DNA of 64,000 nt from Terriglobia bacterium (GTDB lineage: Bacteria > Acidobacteriota > Terriglobia > Terriglobales > Acidobacteriaceae). Below, in pieces: positions 9,518 to 17,963 of this stretch. Numbering within the stretch: the stretch's first letter is position 1; each line of letters starts with the position of its first letter. The DNA is taken from the NCBI GenBank assembly GCA_032252755.1, contig JAVUPY010000088.1:62001-126000 (forward strand), given 5' to 3'. Under the pieces are notes generated by a model. It was given only the letters and a program-made list of their open reading frames with translations, was not told where the DNA came from and ran no database searches. A program made the translations under genes and the position numbers.

Positions 9518-10150
9518 TTAAGCGGCGGGATTGTTAACCTTCTTGACTACCTCGCGCTGAACCGTCTTTCCCAGGCGGTCCGTCACGCTTTCACGGAAAA
9601 CGATCGAGTCCGGTGTGATCTTCACGACGACGCCGTTATAGACAGGATCGTTTTCCCGCAGGAAATAAGTCTTGTTCGCGGTGCTGGAAACCACAGCAAT
9701 GGATTCGTCCTGAGAACGGACGACGCCGCGCAGCATAATCTGGTCCGGCATCAGGCACTTCTTGCCCGGGCCCGTGCAGGAGATATTCCCGGTGCGCATC
9801 TGGATGATGCTCACGAAAGGATCGCGTCCGCGCTTTACTTCGGGGGCAATGTTGTCCGCGGTTTCCGAGTTGCCAGCAGTTGGCTTCTCTTCCTTCTTTG
9901 TCTGCGACGGAACCGCTTTCCTGGTCACGTGATAAGCCTTGGCCGCGTGTTTCGTCGTCCTTTGCGCCCTGGCCGCCACGTGCTCGGGCCTACTCGCCGG
10001 CATCGTCGGCTTAGCTGCCGCAGCAGCCGGTTTCGCGGGTGCAGTGGCTTTCTTCACCTGCGCTGCCACCGCATTCTTCGTCGCAGGCGCCTGCGCGAAT
10101 GCAACACCCGCCAGCATCGTGACTATTAGAAGACTCTTCGTAAGCTTCAT
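9518..10150 (-). CDS. pilP: Type IV pilus assembly protein PilP
   Basis: Periplasmic component linking the PilMNO inner-membrane platform to PilQ. The 210-residue chain has an N-terminal signal/anchor (MKLTKSLLIVTMLAGVAFAQ) without an obvious lipobox Cys, an Ala/Lys/Pro-rich linker to about residue 115, and a small beta domain containing RGRDPFVSI, MLRGVVRSQDESIAVVSS, NKTYFLRENDPVYNGVVVKITPDSIVF, the pattern of the PilP homology domain. The ATG at 10150 has AGGGGA upstream. It follows pilO by 10 nt; pilQ starts 193 nt later, an unusually wide gap for this operon. Proteobacterial PilP is a lipoprotein, so the missing lipobox is a difference. Confidence 0.88.
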   Translation of the reverse strand: MKLTKSLLIVTMLAGVAFAQAPATKNAVAAQVKKATAPAKPAAAAAKPTMPASRPEHVAARAQRTTKHAAKAYHVTRKAVPSQTKKEEKPTAGNSETADNIAPEVKRGRDPFVSIIQMRTGNISCTGPGKKCLMPDQIMLRGVVRSQDESIAVVSSTANKTYFLRENDPVYNGVVVKITPDSIVFRESVTDRLGKTVQREVVKKVNNPAA

Positions 10151-10160
10151 TCGCAGTCCC

Positions 10161-10793
10161 CTATCGCTTCTTCTTCGCGCCCTTCGCCGGTGGCGGAGTG
10201 CTCGCATGACTGTAGAAAGTAGTCGCAACACAACTGGCGACTACGCTTTCGTTCGGTTCGTAGTGATACGTCTTTTTCACTCCCGCGCCGCTCGGTTTGG
10301 TTACCGAAGCCATCTTCAGGTCGGAGATGTTGATGATGCGTTCCATCTTGCCCACCCGCCGGAAGAAATCGAGCACCGCGTAATACGGGCCGTCGATATC
10401 GATGGCGAACGGCGCCTGCGAGTAATACTCCTTCGTCTCGACCGGCTTGGCCTCGTAACGACGGATCTCGATATTCGACTGGGAAGCTTCGGCCTGAAGC
10501 ACCTTGATGAAGCCCTCGACTTCCTTCTCTTCCGGAACGATGCGCTTCTGCAGTTCCAACTGCTGCTTCAGTCCGTCGATTGCGGCGTTCAACTCGGCCA
10601 ATTTGCCCTGGTATGGCTGTAACTGGGCAATTTCCGCGCGCTTGCTCGCCAGGCTCTTGGCGGCGTCTTCATTGCTGTCGGCAATGCTCTTATATCCGCC
10701 GGGCACGAAATAAAGCACCACGGTCAGGCATAAGGCGACCACAATCATGACTGCCGCCTGTCCCTTCCACGACATTTCACTCCACTTGGCCAT
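10161..10793 (-). CDS. pilO: Type IV pilus assembly protein PilO
   Basis: Inner-membrane alignment-complex protein that pairs with PilN. The 210 residues show a short cytoplasmic start, one membrane helix (about 14-31, AAVMIVVALCLTVVLYFV), a coiled-coil stretch (about 35-85, rich in Lys/Glu/Gln) and a ferredoxin-like periplasmic domain with YYSQAPFAIDIDGPYYAVLDFFRRVGKMERIINISDL, the conserved PilO core. It ends in a basic tail. It follows pilN by 11 nt and precedes pilP by 10 nt. Confidence 0.93.
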   Translation of the reverse strand: MAKWSEMSWKGQAAVMIVVALCLTVVLYFVPGGYKSIADSNEDAAKSLASKRAEIAQLQPYQGKLAELNAAIDGLKQQLELQKRIVPEEKEVEGFIKVLQAEASQSNIEIRRYEAKPVETKEYYSQAPFAIDIDGPYYAVLDFFRRVGKMERIINISDLKMASVTKPSGAGVKKTYHYEPNESVVASCVATTFYSHASTPPPAKGAKKKR

Positions 10794-10804
10794 AACCGTC
10801 CCCG

Positions 10805-11395
10805 CTATGCTTTCTTGTTCTGACGCTCACAGACCAGCGTGAAACTGAACGTCTGAATGCCCTTCGAAATCTCTTCCTGGATCGACTGCTTCATCTCTAC
10901 CGTCTTGAACTGGCCTGTCTTCTTCAGGTTCTCCATCAGGTTCGCCAGGGAGACATTGCTCAGCGCGATGCCTTCGATCGTCACGCTCGGCCCGTCATCG
11001 TGCATTGTGCTGAGCCAGACTGCGTCGCTGTCGCTTACCGAGGTGCTGATCGCGTTCAACAGCACCACCGGACCCGACTGGTTGGCACGAAGCTGGTCAA
11101 TGACATCAAACCGCGCCTTCAGCGCCTCGTGCTGCTTCTGCTTTTCGAGGTAAGCCGTCTTCACGGCAGACAGCGTTTTGATCTGCGCGTCCGCTGACTG
11201 CAAATCCGCCTGAAGCTTGTCGTGCGTTGCATTGAGCGAATGGTAGTAGAAGTAGTTCCCGGCCGCAGCCAACACGCCCACCACCAGCAGGACGATCAGC
11301 GGCGAGGGGCCTTCGCTTGGCAACGCTACCGGAACCGCGCCGCCACGCTTGCCCTTCTTCTGTCTTGGTGTACCCAGCAGGTTGATCCGGATCAT
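10805..11395 (-). CDS. pilN: Type IV pilus assembly protein PilN
   Basis: Inner-membrane protein whose short cytoplasmic N-terminus docks into PilM. It opens with MIRINLLGTPRQKKGKRGG; the INL motif is the conserved PilM-binding segment. A membrane helix lies at about 33-52 (IVLLVVGVLAAAGNYFYY), followed by a coiled coil and a periplasmic ferredoxin-like domain. The 196-residue length is typical. Its ATG overlaps the pilM stop by 4 nt, implying translational coupling and matched dosage. Confidence 0.93.
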   Translation of the reverse strand: MIRINLLGTPRQKKGKRGGAVPVALPSEGPSPLIVLLVVGVLAAAGNYFYYHSLNATHDKLQADLQSADAQIKTLSAVKTAYLEKQKQHEALKARFDVIDQLRANQSGPVVLLNAISTSVSDSDAVWLSTMHDDGPSVTIEGIALSNVSLANLMENLKKTGQFKTVEMKQSIQEEISKGIQTFSFTLVCERQNKKA

Positions 11396-12450
11396 AGGTC
11401 TTCAAAACTCCTCAGGGCCAATCCCACGGCAACGGCCAACTGCGCCGCGTTCTGTTCCACCAGATCGGCTCCCGGCCCCACCGGAGGCTCGATTTTCTGG
11501 AAAGGATTCAGCACTTCCACCGGCAGCGAGAACTCCTGCCGCAAGGCTTCAATCAGGCCCGGCACCTTCGACGACCCACCGGCAAGATAGATCCGCTCGA
11601 TGTGCTCGCCCGCGGCGGTGGCGCGGAAGAAGTCGAACGTCTTCTGGATCTCCAGCACGATGATTTCGGTCACCTGCTGCAAAATCGGCAGCTTGGCGTC
11701 TTCGCTGACCGTGCCGACCTTGTGCCCCAGTTTCAGCGACTCGGCGTCGTCGAAGCTCAGGTCCAGTTCCTTCTGCAGGGAGTCCGTGTACTGGTGTCCG
11801 CCCACGCTGACATCGCGTGTGAACAAAGGGGTCGAACCCTTGACGATGTTGATATTCATCACGCTCGCGCCCAGGTTCAGCAGCGCGACCGTCGAATTCG
11901 GCGCTGGCTCGTAGTTGTAGTCGTAACAGTTCTGGAGAGCGAAGGCGTCGATGTCCACAACCGCCGGAGCCTTGCCCGCCAGCGAGAGAACGTTCGTGTA
12001 ATTCAGGATCTTGTCTTTCTTGACGGCCACGAGCAGAACGTCCATCTGGGGGCCCATCGACTCTTCGTTCAGGATCTGGAAATCGATGTTTACGTCGGCG
12101 ATGTCGAACGGAATGTACTGCGCCGCTTCCTGCTGGATCACGTCTCCCAGCTCGCCGTCGCTCATAGCCGGCATCTTCACGTTCGGCTTCACGATGACCG
12201 AATGACCGCTCACTGAGGTTGCAACCGCCTTCGCCTTGATGTTGTGCTCCGTGAACAGCTTCGTGATCGCACTCGCGACGCTGCCACTGTCGACGATCAT
12301 GGAGTCGACCACGATGTCGGACGCCAGCGGCTCCATGCCCATGTTCGTGACCGTGATTCCACCACGGCCTTTCTTCAATTCCACCAGCTTGATGCTGCTG
12401 GAACCTATATCCAAGCCGACGATCGTCTTTGATCCACCCAATCCAAACAT
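11392..12450 (-). CDS. pilM: Type IV pilus assembly protein PilM
   Basis: Cytoplasmic actin-like ATPase that binds the PilN tail and anchors the pilus alignment complex. The 352-residue chain begins MFGLGGSKTIVGLDIGSSSIKLVEL, the phosphate-1 loop of the FtsA/PilM fold. FDIADVNIDFQIL, AFALQNCYDYNYEP, ALLNLGASVMNINIV (phosphate-2) and IYLAGGSSKVPGLIEAL (adenosine motif) follow in the expected order. ATG 12450 has GGAG upstream; a longer in-frame extension to 12579 would overlap the preceding HTH gene and has no family similarity. First structural gene of pilMNOPQ. Confidence 0.95.
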   Translation of the reverse strand: MFGLGGSKTIVGLDIGSSSIKLVELKKGRGGITVTNMGMEPLASDIVVDSMIVDSGSVASAITKLFTEHNIKAKAVATSVSGHSVIVKPNVKMPAMSDGELGDVIQQEAAQYIPFDIADVNIDFQILNEESMGPQMDVLLVAVKKDKILNYTNVLSLAGKAPAVVDIDAFALQNCYDYNYEPAPNSTVALLNLGASVMNINIVKGSTPLFTRDVSVGGHQYTDSLQKELDLSFDDAESLKLGHKVGTVSEDAKLPILQQVTEIIVLEIQKTFDFFRATAAGEHIERIYLAGGSSKVPGLIEALRQEFSLPVEVLNPFQKIEPPVGPGADLVEQNAAQLAVAVGLALRSFEDL

Positions 12451-12463
12451 TTGCGCTCCGCCT

Positions 12464-12691
12464 TTACCGTGCCGCCCCTGCGGCCTTGGGTCTCTTCTTG
12501 GCCTTCCCCTCACCCAGCGTGCTCTTCTGCTCCATCCAGGTGTCCAGGATGGTCTTCTTGAATTTCCAGCGATTGCCAAGCTTGAATGCCGGGATCTTTT
12601 CCTCGTACACGTATTTGTAAAGCGTGTCCGGACTGATCCCCAGGTACTCGGAAGCCTGGCGAATATTCATGACTTCAGGCGAATCGGCCAT
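12464..12691 (-). CDS. Excisionase-family (MerR-like) helix-turn-helix protein
   Basis: A 75-residue DNA-binding protein. Residues 8-57 match the excisionase/HTH_17 pattern: VMNIRQASEYLGISPDTLYKYVYEEKIPAFKLGNRWKFKKTILDTWM, i.e. a winged HTH in which the helix pair is followed by the wing (KLGNRW). A basic Lys/Ala tail follows. ATG 12691 is chosen; a second Met at residue 8 is also possible, and an upstream TTG at 12742 is not supported. It is the first gene of the pil transcript, 13 nt before pilM, so it may regulate pilus genes or bind DNA for another purpose. Phage or plasmid association, usual for excisionases, is not evident here. Confidence 0.85.
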   Translation of the reverse strand: MADSPEVMNIRQASEYLGISPDTLYKYVYEEKIPAFKLGNRWKFKKTILDTWMEQKSTLGEGKAKKRPKAAGAAR

Positions 12692-12813
12692 AACGTTTCT
12701 CAGCCCTTTCCACAGAAGTAGTGGCCGACCATGGGGTCCCAACGGCGTCGGTCAGACCACCTGCGGGCTCAAGACCCGCTCAAGGGGGGAAGTTGTGTAG
12801 CGAATGCAGGCTG

Positions 12814-12843
12814 ACTATCCGGCATCAACTCCGGTTGTGTCAA
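12814..12843 (-). promoter_or_regulatory. Candidate sigma-70-type promoter of the HTH-pilMNOPQ operon
   Basis: On the minus strand TTGACA (12843-12838) is followed after 18 nt by GATAGT (12819-12814), 4/6 to the -10 consensus. It would start a transcript about 115 nt before the HTH gene. A 17-nt direct repeat abuts the -35 box. Confidence 0.45.
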
Positions 12844-12920
12844 CGGAAACTTCGGGTGTTTTCCGGGTTTTATGCCAGTTTTTGCCGTAACTTTGGGTGT
12901 TGTACTACCGTAACTCTGCA
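12844..12920 (-). repeat. Direct repeats upstream of the pil promoter
   Basis: On the plus strand CGGAAACTTCGGGTGTT (12844-12860) and CCGTAACTTTGGGTGTT (12885-12901) match at 14 of 17 positions and start 41 nt apart, close to four helical turns. A third partial copy, CCGTAACTCTG, begins at 12908. Their position against the -35 box suggests binding sites for a regulator, possibly the HTH protein itself. Confidence 0.5.
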
Positions 12921-13253
12921 AGTTGTAGTGGAACTAAGAGGAACTTACCACAACGGATAGTGGTAGTAATGCAGACGGTTCGTGTTTGGGGCTTCAGGGT
13001 AGCGAAGGTAGTGGACCTTTGGTCCTATTCCGAGTTTTCTAGGTATTGTCTGGCAGTTTCTTACCTTTTAACCAGGCTAATGTGCCGAAATGATTCGGGT
13101 CATCGCATCTCTGGCCTCGTCCTTCCGGCCCTTGTACCGGTGCGGCCACCAGAGTACGAGTCCTCGTGGTAACCTATTTATTATGAATGGGATAGTCTGT
13201 CCGTTGCAACTTAAGTACCACCCAAAACCGAAGGTAACTTCCCGAAAATTGCA

Positions 13254-13279
13254 ACGGCCGGGACTTGAATCCCGGCCGT
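13254..13279 (-). terminator. Hairpin after RNase E/G gene
   Basis: A perfect 10-bp stem (ACGGCCGGGA / TCCCGGCCGT, 6-nt loop) lies 46 nt beyond the RNase stop. Downstream on the minus strand comes TTGCAATTTT, a weak U-rich stretch, so termination is likely but not certain. Confidence 0.6.
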
Positions 13280-13325
13280 CATAGAGTTCAACTTTTCACC
13301 AGCGCCGGTCCCTGATACCCGGTAA

Positions 13326-16300
13326 CTAGAAGTTGATATCGAACTGCTCCTGGTGCAACTGCGCATCGCTCTTCACCAGCACCGGACGTCCGACCAACTC
13401 CTCCAGTTCCTGGATGCGTTTGCCGTTCGCAGTCTTCAGTTCCTTGGCGACCTCGGGGTTCACACGCAGAATGACGTCGTCCTTTTCGACCTGCTTTCGG
13501 ACTTTCTTCATCTCTACGAAGATCTCGTTTGCCACCGTGATCGGCGACTTCACGAAGCCGGTCGCGGTGCAGTACGGGCACGGCGTTCCAAGGGTGCGCT
13601 CAAGGGACTGCTTGACCCGCTTGCGTGTGATCGCCACCAGGCCGAAGTCGTTGAACTGCAGGACCTTCGACGGGGCGCGGTCGTACTTCAGCTCTTCTTC
13701 AAGCGTCTGCATGACCCTCTGGCGGTTCTTGCGCTCGTCCATGTCGATGAAGTCGATGACGATGATGCCACCGAGATCGCGCAAACGGATTTGCCGCACG
13801 ATTTCCTTGATGGCGTCGCAATTGGTCTTCACGATCGTGTCTTCCAGGCGTGCCGTCTTTCCGACGTACTTGCCCGTGTTGATATCGATTGCGACCAGCG
13901 CCTCGGTCTGGTTAATAACGATGTAGCCGCCGGATTTCAGCCATACCTTCGACTTCAGGCTCTTGTTGATCTCGTCCTGGATGCCGAACTGTTCGTAGAG
14001 TGGAGTCGACTTCGAATAGAGCTTAATGCGCTTCAGCAGGCCCGGCTGGAACCGGCTGGCAAAGCGCACCACGCGCTCGTACTCTTCCTGGGTGTCCACC
14101 CATATCTGCGAGAAATCGCTGGTGACCTGGTCGCGTAGCACGCGCTCGACCAGGTTGAGGTCGTGATAGATAAGCGACGGGGATTTGCTGTTTTCGGCCC
14201 GCGTGCGTATCTCCGACCAGAGGTGCTTCAGGAAACGGATATCCGCGCGGAGTTCTTCTTCTCGCACCGCGGCAGCCGCAGTCCGAACGATGAATCCGCC
14301 GTGGCCGTTCTCGCGCTCGCTGGCAACGATGCGCTTCAGGCGCTGGCGTTCCTCGTCGGAGTTGATCTTTCGGGAGACGCCGATGTGGTTCACGGTAGGC
14401 ATGTAAACCAGGAACCGGCCGGGGAGCGCGATGTGACTCGTGATGCGCGCGCCCTTTTTGCCGATCGGCTCCTTGGCGATCTGGATGAGAACTTCCTGCC
14501 CTTCCTTCAGCAGGTCGCTGATGGCCGGTGCAGGACGGAACTCGCGCCGCGGACGCATTCCGCCGCGCCGGAATCCACGCCGCCCTCTGCCTCGATCTCC
14601 GCCACGGCGCTCGTAACCGGGACGCTCGGTGCGCTCGGACCGTTGCTGATAGCCGGCCGTTCCCGCCGGGGCCCGCAGTCCGGCGTGTCCCTCTTCGGGA
14701 TTCTCCTGTTCGTCTTCCGCGACGAGCATCTCCGATTCTTCGAACTCGTCCCCCTCGGATGCCTCGCCGTCGCCATTGAACTCGTACTCTTCTTCTTCGA
14801 GAAGGGCTTCTTCGTCGCTTTCTCGCACAGCATCGCCCAGGACTTCGGCGCCATTTACGCGACCGCCTTGCGCATCGAGAGTCTCCTCTTCAATCTCGTT
14901 CGGGTGATAGTGGTCGAATTCCTCTTCGTAGGTCCCGATCTCTGCTTCATCTTCGTCGATCTCTTCGTGTTCGACGTTATCGCCCTCGATCACGTAGCTG
15001 CCGGCTTCCTGATCGGGCTCATGTCGGGTTTCAGTTTCAACGATGGACTCCTCGCGAGCTTCGTCGGGAGTCTCGCTGGAAGCCGCCTCGGTCGGCTGTT
15101 CCTGTTCGGCGAACTTGTCGCGCCAATCGCCGGAGGGCACTTCTGCCGAAGTCGTCTCGTGCTCATGTCGCATGGGAGTCTCGTCGGAGAAGCGATGGGT
15201 GTCCTCGTGCTGAGGGGTATCTTCTTCAACCGCATCGCCGCCGAAAACGGCAGCGACGTTCATGCTCTCGAACCGCTCTTCCTCGTCCCGCTCTTCCTCT
15301 CGCACCTGACGGGACAGTTCAAGCGTGCCAGATTCGCGCTCGGCTTCCATTATGCGAGCGGTCTCCGGTCCTGCTGTCTCCTCGATATTCGCCTCGACGG
15401 TATTCGCAGGCTGCGCGTCAGTGGATGCAAGGAATTCGTTTACTTCTGACGCTTGTGTCCCGGAGGCATCTTCGGCCGCGGGCCGCGGGGGCCGCGGGTC
15501 TCGATACTTCGAGATCGATTCGCCCGGAAGGACGATGGGCTGGTAATCCGCGGGAAGCGCGTAGGGCTCTTCTTCGCGGCGCTCGCGACGCTCGAAGCGG
15601 TCCCGACGTCCTCCACGACGACCGAACCGTCCGCCGCGATCTCCCCGCTCATAACGAGAGTCGCGTTCCGGACGCTCTTCGCTCGGCTGAGACTCCGCAG
15701 GGGCTTCGGTTCCGCCACCCTGGTAGCGAGCGATTGATTCGCCGGGCAGCAGTATCCGCTCGTAAGTCGCTTCCGGAGCAGGAACCGGTGCTGGCGGTGT
15801 GACATCCCGTTCCACGGATTCTTCTTGTTGTTCTGGTCCTGGCTCCGCCTCCGAGGCCTCGACGGTCTCGTTGCCATTGCTTTCGCCGTTGCGGCTTCGC
15901 TCGCGTCCGCCGCGGCGCCCGCGACGGCGACGCCGTCCGCGCCACTTGCGCGACCCGCTCTCATCCTGCTGCCCGCCTTCGGCAGCCTCGGCGCTCTCTT
16001 CGTCGCCTTCGTCCTCGGCCTCGACAAGCTCTTCTACTTCGGCTTCCGCTGACAGTTGCGGTCCAAGCTTATTGGGATCGATCAGGTGAGGCTGAAGCTG
16101 AACCTGCCCAAGTTCCTCGTCTTCTTCCTCGAGTTCGAGGAAGTCGGAGACGTACAGGAAGGCATCACGCTCCAGGCCAATATCCACGAATGCGGATTGC
16201 ATTCCCGGCAGCACGCGCGTTACCCGACCTTTGTAGATGGACCCTGCGAGGGTGTACTCGTTTTCCCGCTCGAAATACACTTCGGCGAGCTGATCGTCTT

Positions 16301-16358
16301 CCACCAACGCCACCTTGGTTTCGTGTGGCGTACTGGAAACGTACAGTTCCTTATTCAT
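13326..16358 (-). CDS. Ribonuclease E/G family endoribonuclease with a ~530-residue insert
   Basis: Predicted single-strand endoribonuclease for rRNA maturation and mRNA decay. Residues 1-75 (MNKELYVSSTPHETKVALVED ... YKGRVTRVLPGMQSAFVDIG) are the first half of the S1 domain. The fold resumes near residue 607 (EGQEVLIQIAKEPIGKKGARIT). The catalytic core follows, with metal-binding Asp residues in VAIDINTG (about 825) and VIDFIDM (about 869) and the zinc-link CPYC at 927-930. Between the S1 halves lie about 530 residues of very acidic sequence with basic Arg/Gly-rich blocks and two copies of a LPGESI(A/S)(R/K)Y motif (about 204-212 and 277-285). Usual RNase G is about 490 residues. It follows rodA on the same strand after a 507-nt gap. 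Confidence 0.93.
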   Translation of the reverse strand: MNKELYVSSTPHETKVALVEDDQLAEVYFERENEYTLAGSIYKGRVTRVLPGMQSAFVDIGLERDAFLYVSDFLELEEEDEELGQVQLQPHLIDPNKLGPQLSAEAEVEELVEAEDEGDEESAEAAEGGQQDESGSRKWRGRRRRRGRRGGRERSRNGESNGNETVEASEAEPGPEQQEESVERDVTPPAPVPAPEATYERILLPGESIARYQGGGTEAPAESQPSEERPERDSRYERGDRGGRFGRRGGRRDRFERRERREEEPYALPADYQPIVLPGESISKYRDPRPPRPAAEDASGTQASEVNEFLASTDAQPANTVEANIEETAGPETARIMEAERESGTLELSRQVREEERDEEERFESMNVAAVFGGDAVEEDTPQHEDTHRFSDETPMRHEHETTSAEVPSGDWRDKFAEQEQPTEAASSETPDEAREESIVETETRHEPDQEAGSYVIEGDNVEHEEIDEDEAEIGTYEEEFDHYHPNEIEEETLDAQGGRVNGAEVLGDAVRESDEEALLEEEEYEFNGDGEASEGDEFEESEMLVAEDEQENPEEGHAGLRAPAGTAGYQQRSERTERPGYERRGGDRGRGRRGFRRGGMRPRREFRPAPAISDLLKEGQEVLIQIAKEPIGKKGARITSHIALPGRFLVYMPTVNHIGVSRKINSDEERQRLKRIVASERENGHGGFIVRTAAAAVREEELRADIRFLKHLWSEIRTRAENSKSPSLIYHDLNLVERVLRDQVTSDFSQIWVDTQEEYERVVRFASRFQPGLLKRIKLYSKSTPLYEQFGIQDEINKSLKSKVWLKSGGYIVINQTEALVAIDINTGKYVGKTARLEDTIVKTNCDAIKEIVRQIRLRDLGGIIVIDFIDMDERKNRQRVMQTLEEELKYDRAPSKVLQFNDFGLVAITRKRVKQSLERTLGTPCPYCTATGFVKSPITVANEIFVEMKKVRKQVEKDDVILRVNPEVAKELKTANGKRIQELEELVGRPVLVKSDAQLHQEQFDINF

Positions 16359-16865
16359 TTGTTCTTTCTCCGGCGCCCGCGACCTGTGATGAACCCGCGC
16401 AGGGGTCAGGCAGATAACACGGGCAAATGCCGACTGGGTGGGAGAAGAGTGGTCAGTTTTGAAGCTCGGTGGACCGTTCTAACTGCAGAACGGCGCATGC
16501 ACACGGAATTTCTCGTGTGCCTTTGACATCGCAATGTCGGGAATCTTTTGCACCGGTTTTTCGGGCTGCTGCTCGGAGTTTGTGACCGCTCTCTCACCGC
16601 CGGGTGATGGGGCCGTTACCTGCTCCGGGCTCAGCGCGCTTCTTCAATTCTGTCCGGCCCTATCCCTTTCGGCCGGCGTGCTCTCTTTCGCGAGAGCGAT
16701 CGTAATCTTGTTTCCCCTAGGGACCGGTGCACGTCACACTCGTAATCACCAGGCCCGATTCTTCAAGCTTGCTGGGTGAGCGCCCTCGGCGCATCTTCAC
16801 CCTGTTGCAGCAACCCTATCACATTTCTCCGTCAAGGGGAGCTTGTCCGGAGTGGAAATCGGTTG
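16359..16865. other. Gene-free 507-bp region upstream of RNase E/G
   Basis: No convincing coding frame. It contains several GC-rich inverted repeats, for example GCTCTC/GAGAGC around 16680-16700 and a CCGGCC-based pair around 16650-16680. If transcription runs on from rodA or starts here, it forms a long RNase E/G 5' leader. Long structured leaders mediate autoregulation of RNase E in Escherichia coli; whether that applies here is not known. Confidence 0.5.
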
Positions 16866-17963
16866 CTAGTTCACGAACCTGCGCATCCTGACGTTCATCA
16901 CAATTCCCAGGGCCAGGAACATGAACAGTATCGACGAGCCGCCGTAACTCATCAGCGGCAAAGGAATTCCGGTAACGGGCATGAATCCTACCACCATTCC
17001 CACGTTCACCAGAACATGGAATGTGAGTACCGCCACGACACCCATCACCACGAACGTGCCGGCGCGATCCGGTGCCGTCTGGGCATTATGGATCAGACGC
17101 ATCAGCACTAGGAAGTATAACAGTAACACCACGGTAGCGCCCACGAACCCGTGCTCCTCCGACCATGCCGCCATGATGAAGTCGGTGTGGGTCACCGGCA
17201 GGAACTGCCCCTGCGTTTGGGTACCCTTGGCGGTTCCCTTCCCCCAAAGTCCCCCAGAACCGACAGCCACGAGCGATTGGATGACCTGGTAGCCGGAGCC
17301 TTTCGCATCTGCCTCTGGCTCAACGAACGCGGTCAGGCGGTCCCTCTGGTAGGGCTTCAGGAAGTGAATGGCAATCGGCATCATGATGCCCGCAACCAGG
17401 ACCATCACGAGCACATGTTTCATCTTCATGCCACCGAGGAACAGGGCCATTACGGCGATCGGTAAATAGGTCAGCGATGTTCCAAGGTCAGGCTGTTTCA
17501 ACACCATGAGCATCGGGACGGCGACAATGGCTCCGGCCTTGACCAGTTCTCTGAACGGCAGTTCACGGTCGTGGTATTCGGCGAAGTATTTCGCCATCGT
17601 CAGGATTAGAACGAGTTTGACCCATTCCGATGGCTGAAAATGCCATCCCCCCGGCATTGCGATCCAGCGCTTTGCGCCCAGGTACCGCCGGCCAAACACA
17701 AGCACGGCCAGCAAAGAAACGATCGATAGCCCATACATCCAGTGAACGTTTTCGAGGAGCGTCTGGTAGTTCACCAGGCTGATCAGGAACATCAGGATCA
17801 CGCCGCCAATGATCCAGTAGATCTGCTTAACCTGCAGGTCGGCGTTGTCGAACTTCGTGTTGCGAGTCGCCGAGTAAATCTCGACGATGCCGAGCGCACA
17901 GATGAGGAGAACGAAGACCAGCAGCACCCAGTCAAAATCGCGGAAACGTACGTACCGTGCCAT
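16866..17963 (-). CDS. rodA: Peptidoglycan glycosyltransferase RodA (SEDS)
   Basis: Polytopic inner-membrane glycan-strand polymerase of the elongation machinery, partner of PBP2. The 365 residues have about ten membrane segments. SEDS signatures are clear: LGAKRWIAMPGGWHFQPSEWVKL (about 94-116), KQPDLGTSLTYLPIA (about 156, with the catalytic Asp of RodA), and near the end VTGIPLPLMSYGGSSILF. Its ATG directly abuts the mrdA stop (mrdA-rodA without a gap), so the two are translated from one message. Confidence 0.96.
   Translation of the reverse strand: MARYVRFRDFDWVLLVFVLLICALGIVEIYSATRNTKFDNADLQVKQIYWIIGGVILMFLISLVNYQTLLENVHWMYGLSIVSLLAVLVFGRRYLGAKRWIAMPGGWHFQPSEWVKLVLILTMAKYFAEYHDRELPFRELVKAGAIVAVPMLMVLKQPDLGTSLTYLPIAVMALFLGGMKMKHVLVMVLVAGIMMPIAIHFLKPYQRDRLTAFVEPEADAKGSGYQVIQSLVAVGSGGLWGKGTAKGTQTQGQFLPVTHTDFIMAAWSEEHGFVGATVVLLLYFLVLMRLIHNAQTAPDRAGTFVVMGVVAVLTFHVLVNVGMVVGFMPVTGIPLPLMSYGGSSILFMFLALGIVMNVRMRRFVN

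Larger units (their letters stand above)
12692..13325. other. Gene-free 634-bp region between RNase E/G and the pil operon
   Basis: This region holds the pil promoter candidate, three related direct repeats (about 12844-12920), a 9-bp inverted repeat CCGTTGCAA (13201-13209) / TTGCAACGG (13249-13257) and a strong hairpin after the RNase gene. Open frames here are short and not protein-like. It appears lower in G+C than its surroundings by eye. No tRNA is present: the T-arm-like string at 13262-13272 is the loop of the hairpin. Confidence 0.6.

Noticed and set aside
9122-10129. A 335-codon plus-strand frame across pilQ and pilP
   Set aside because: Antisense to two well-supported pil genes; no domain.
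13254-13279. tRNA T-arm-like string GGGACTTGAATCCC
   Set aside because: There is no acceptor stem, anticodon arm or D arm around it. The symmetry extends to a 10-bp stem, so it is a terminator-like hairpin.
14163-15449. A 428-codon plus-strand frame opposite the RNase E/G gene
   Set aside because: It is antisense to the repetitive acidic insert; biased codons on one strand create long open frames on the other. No ribosome site or domain.
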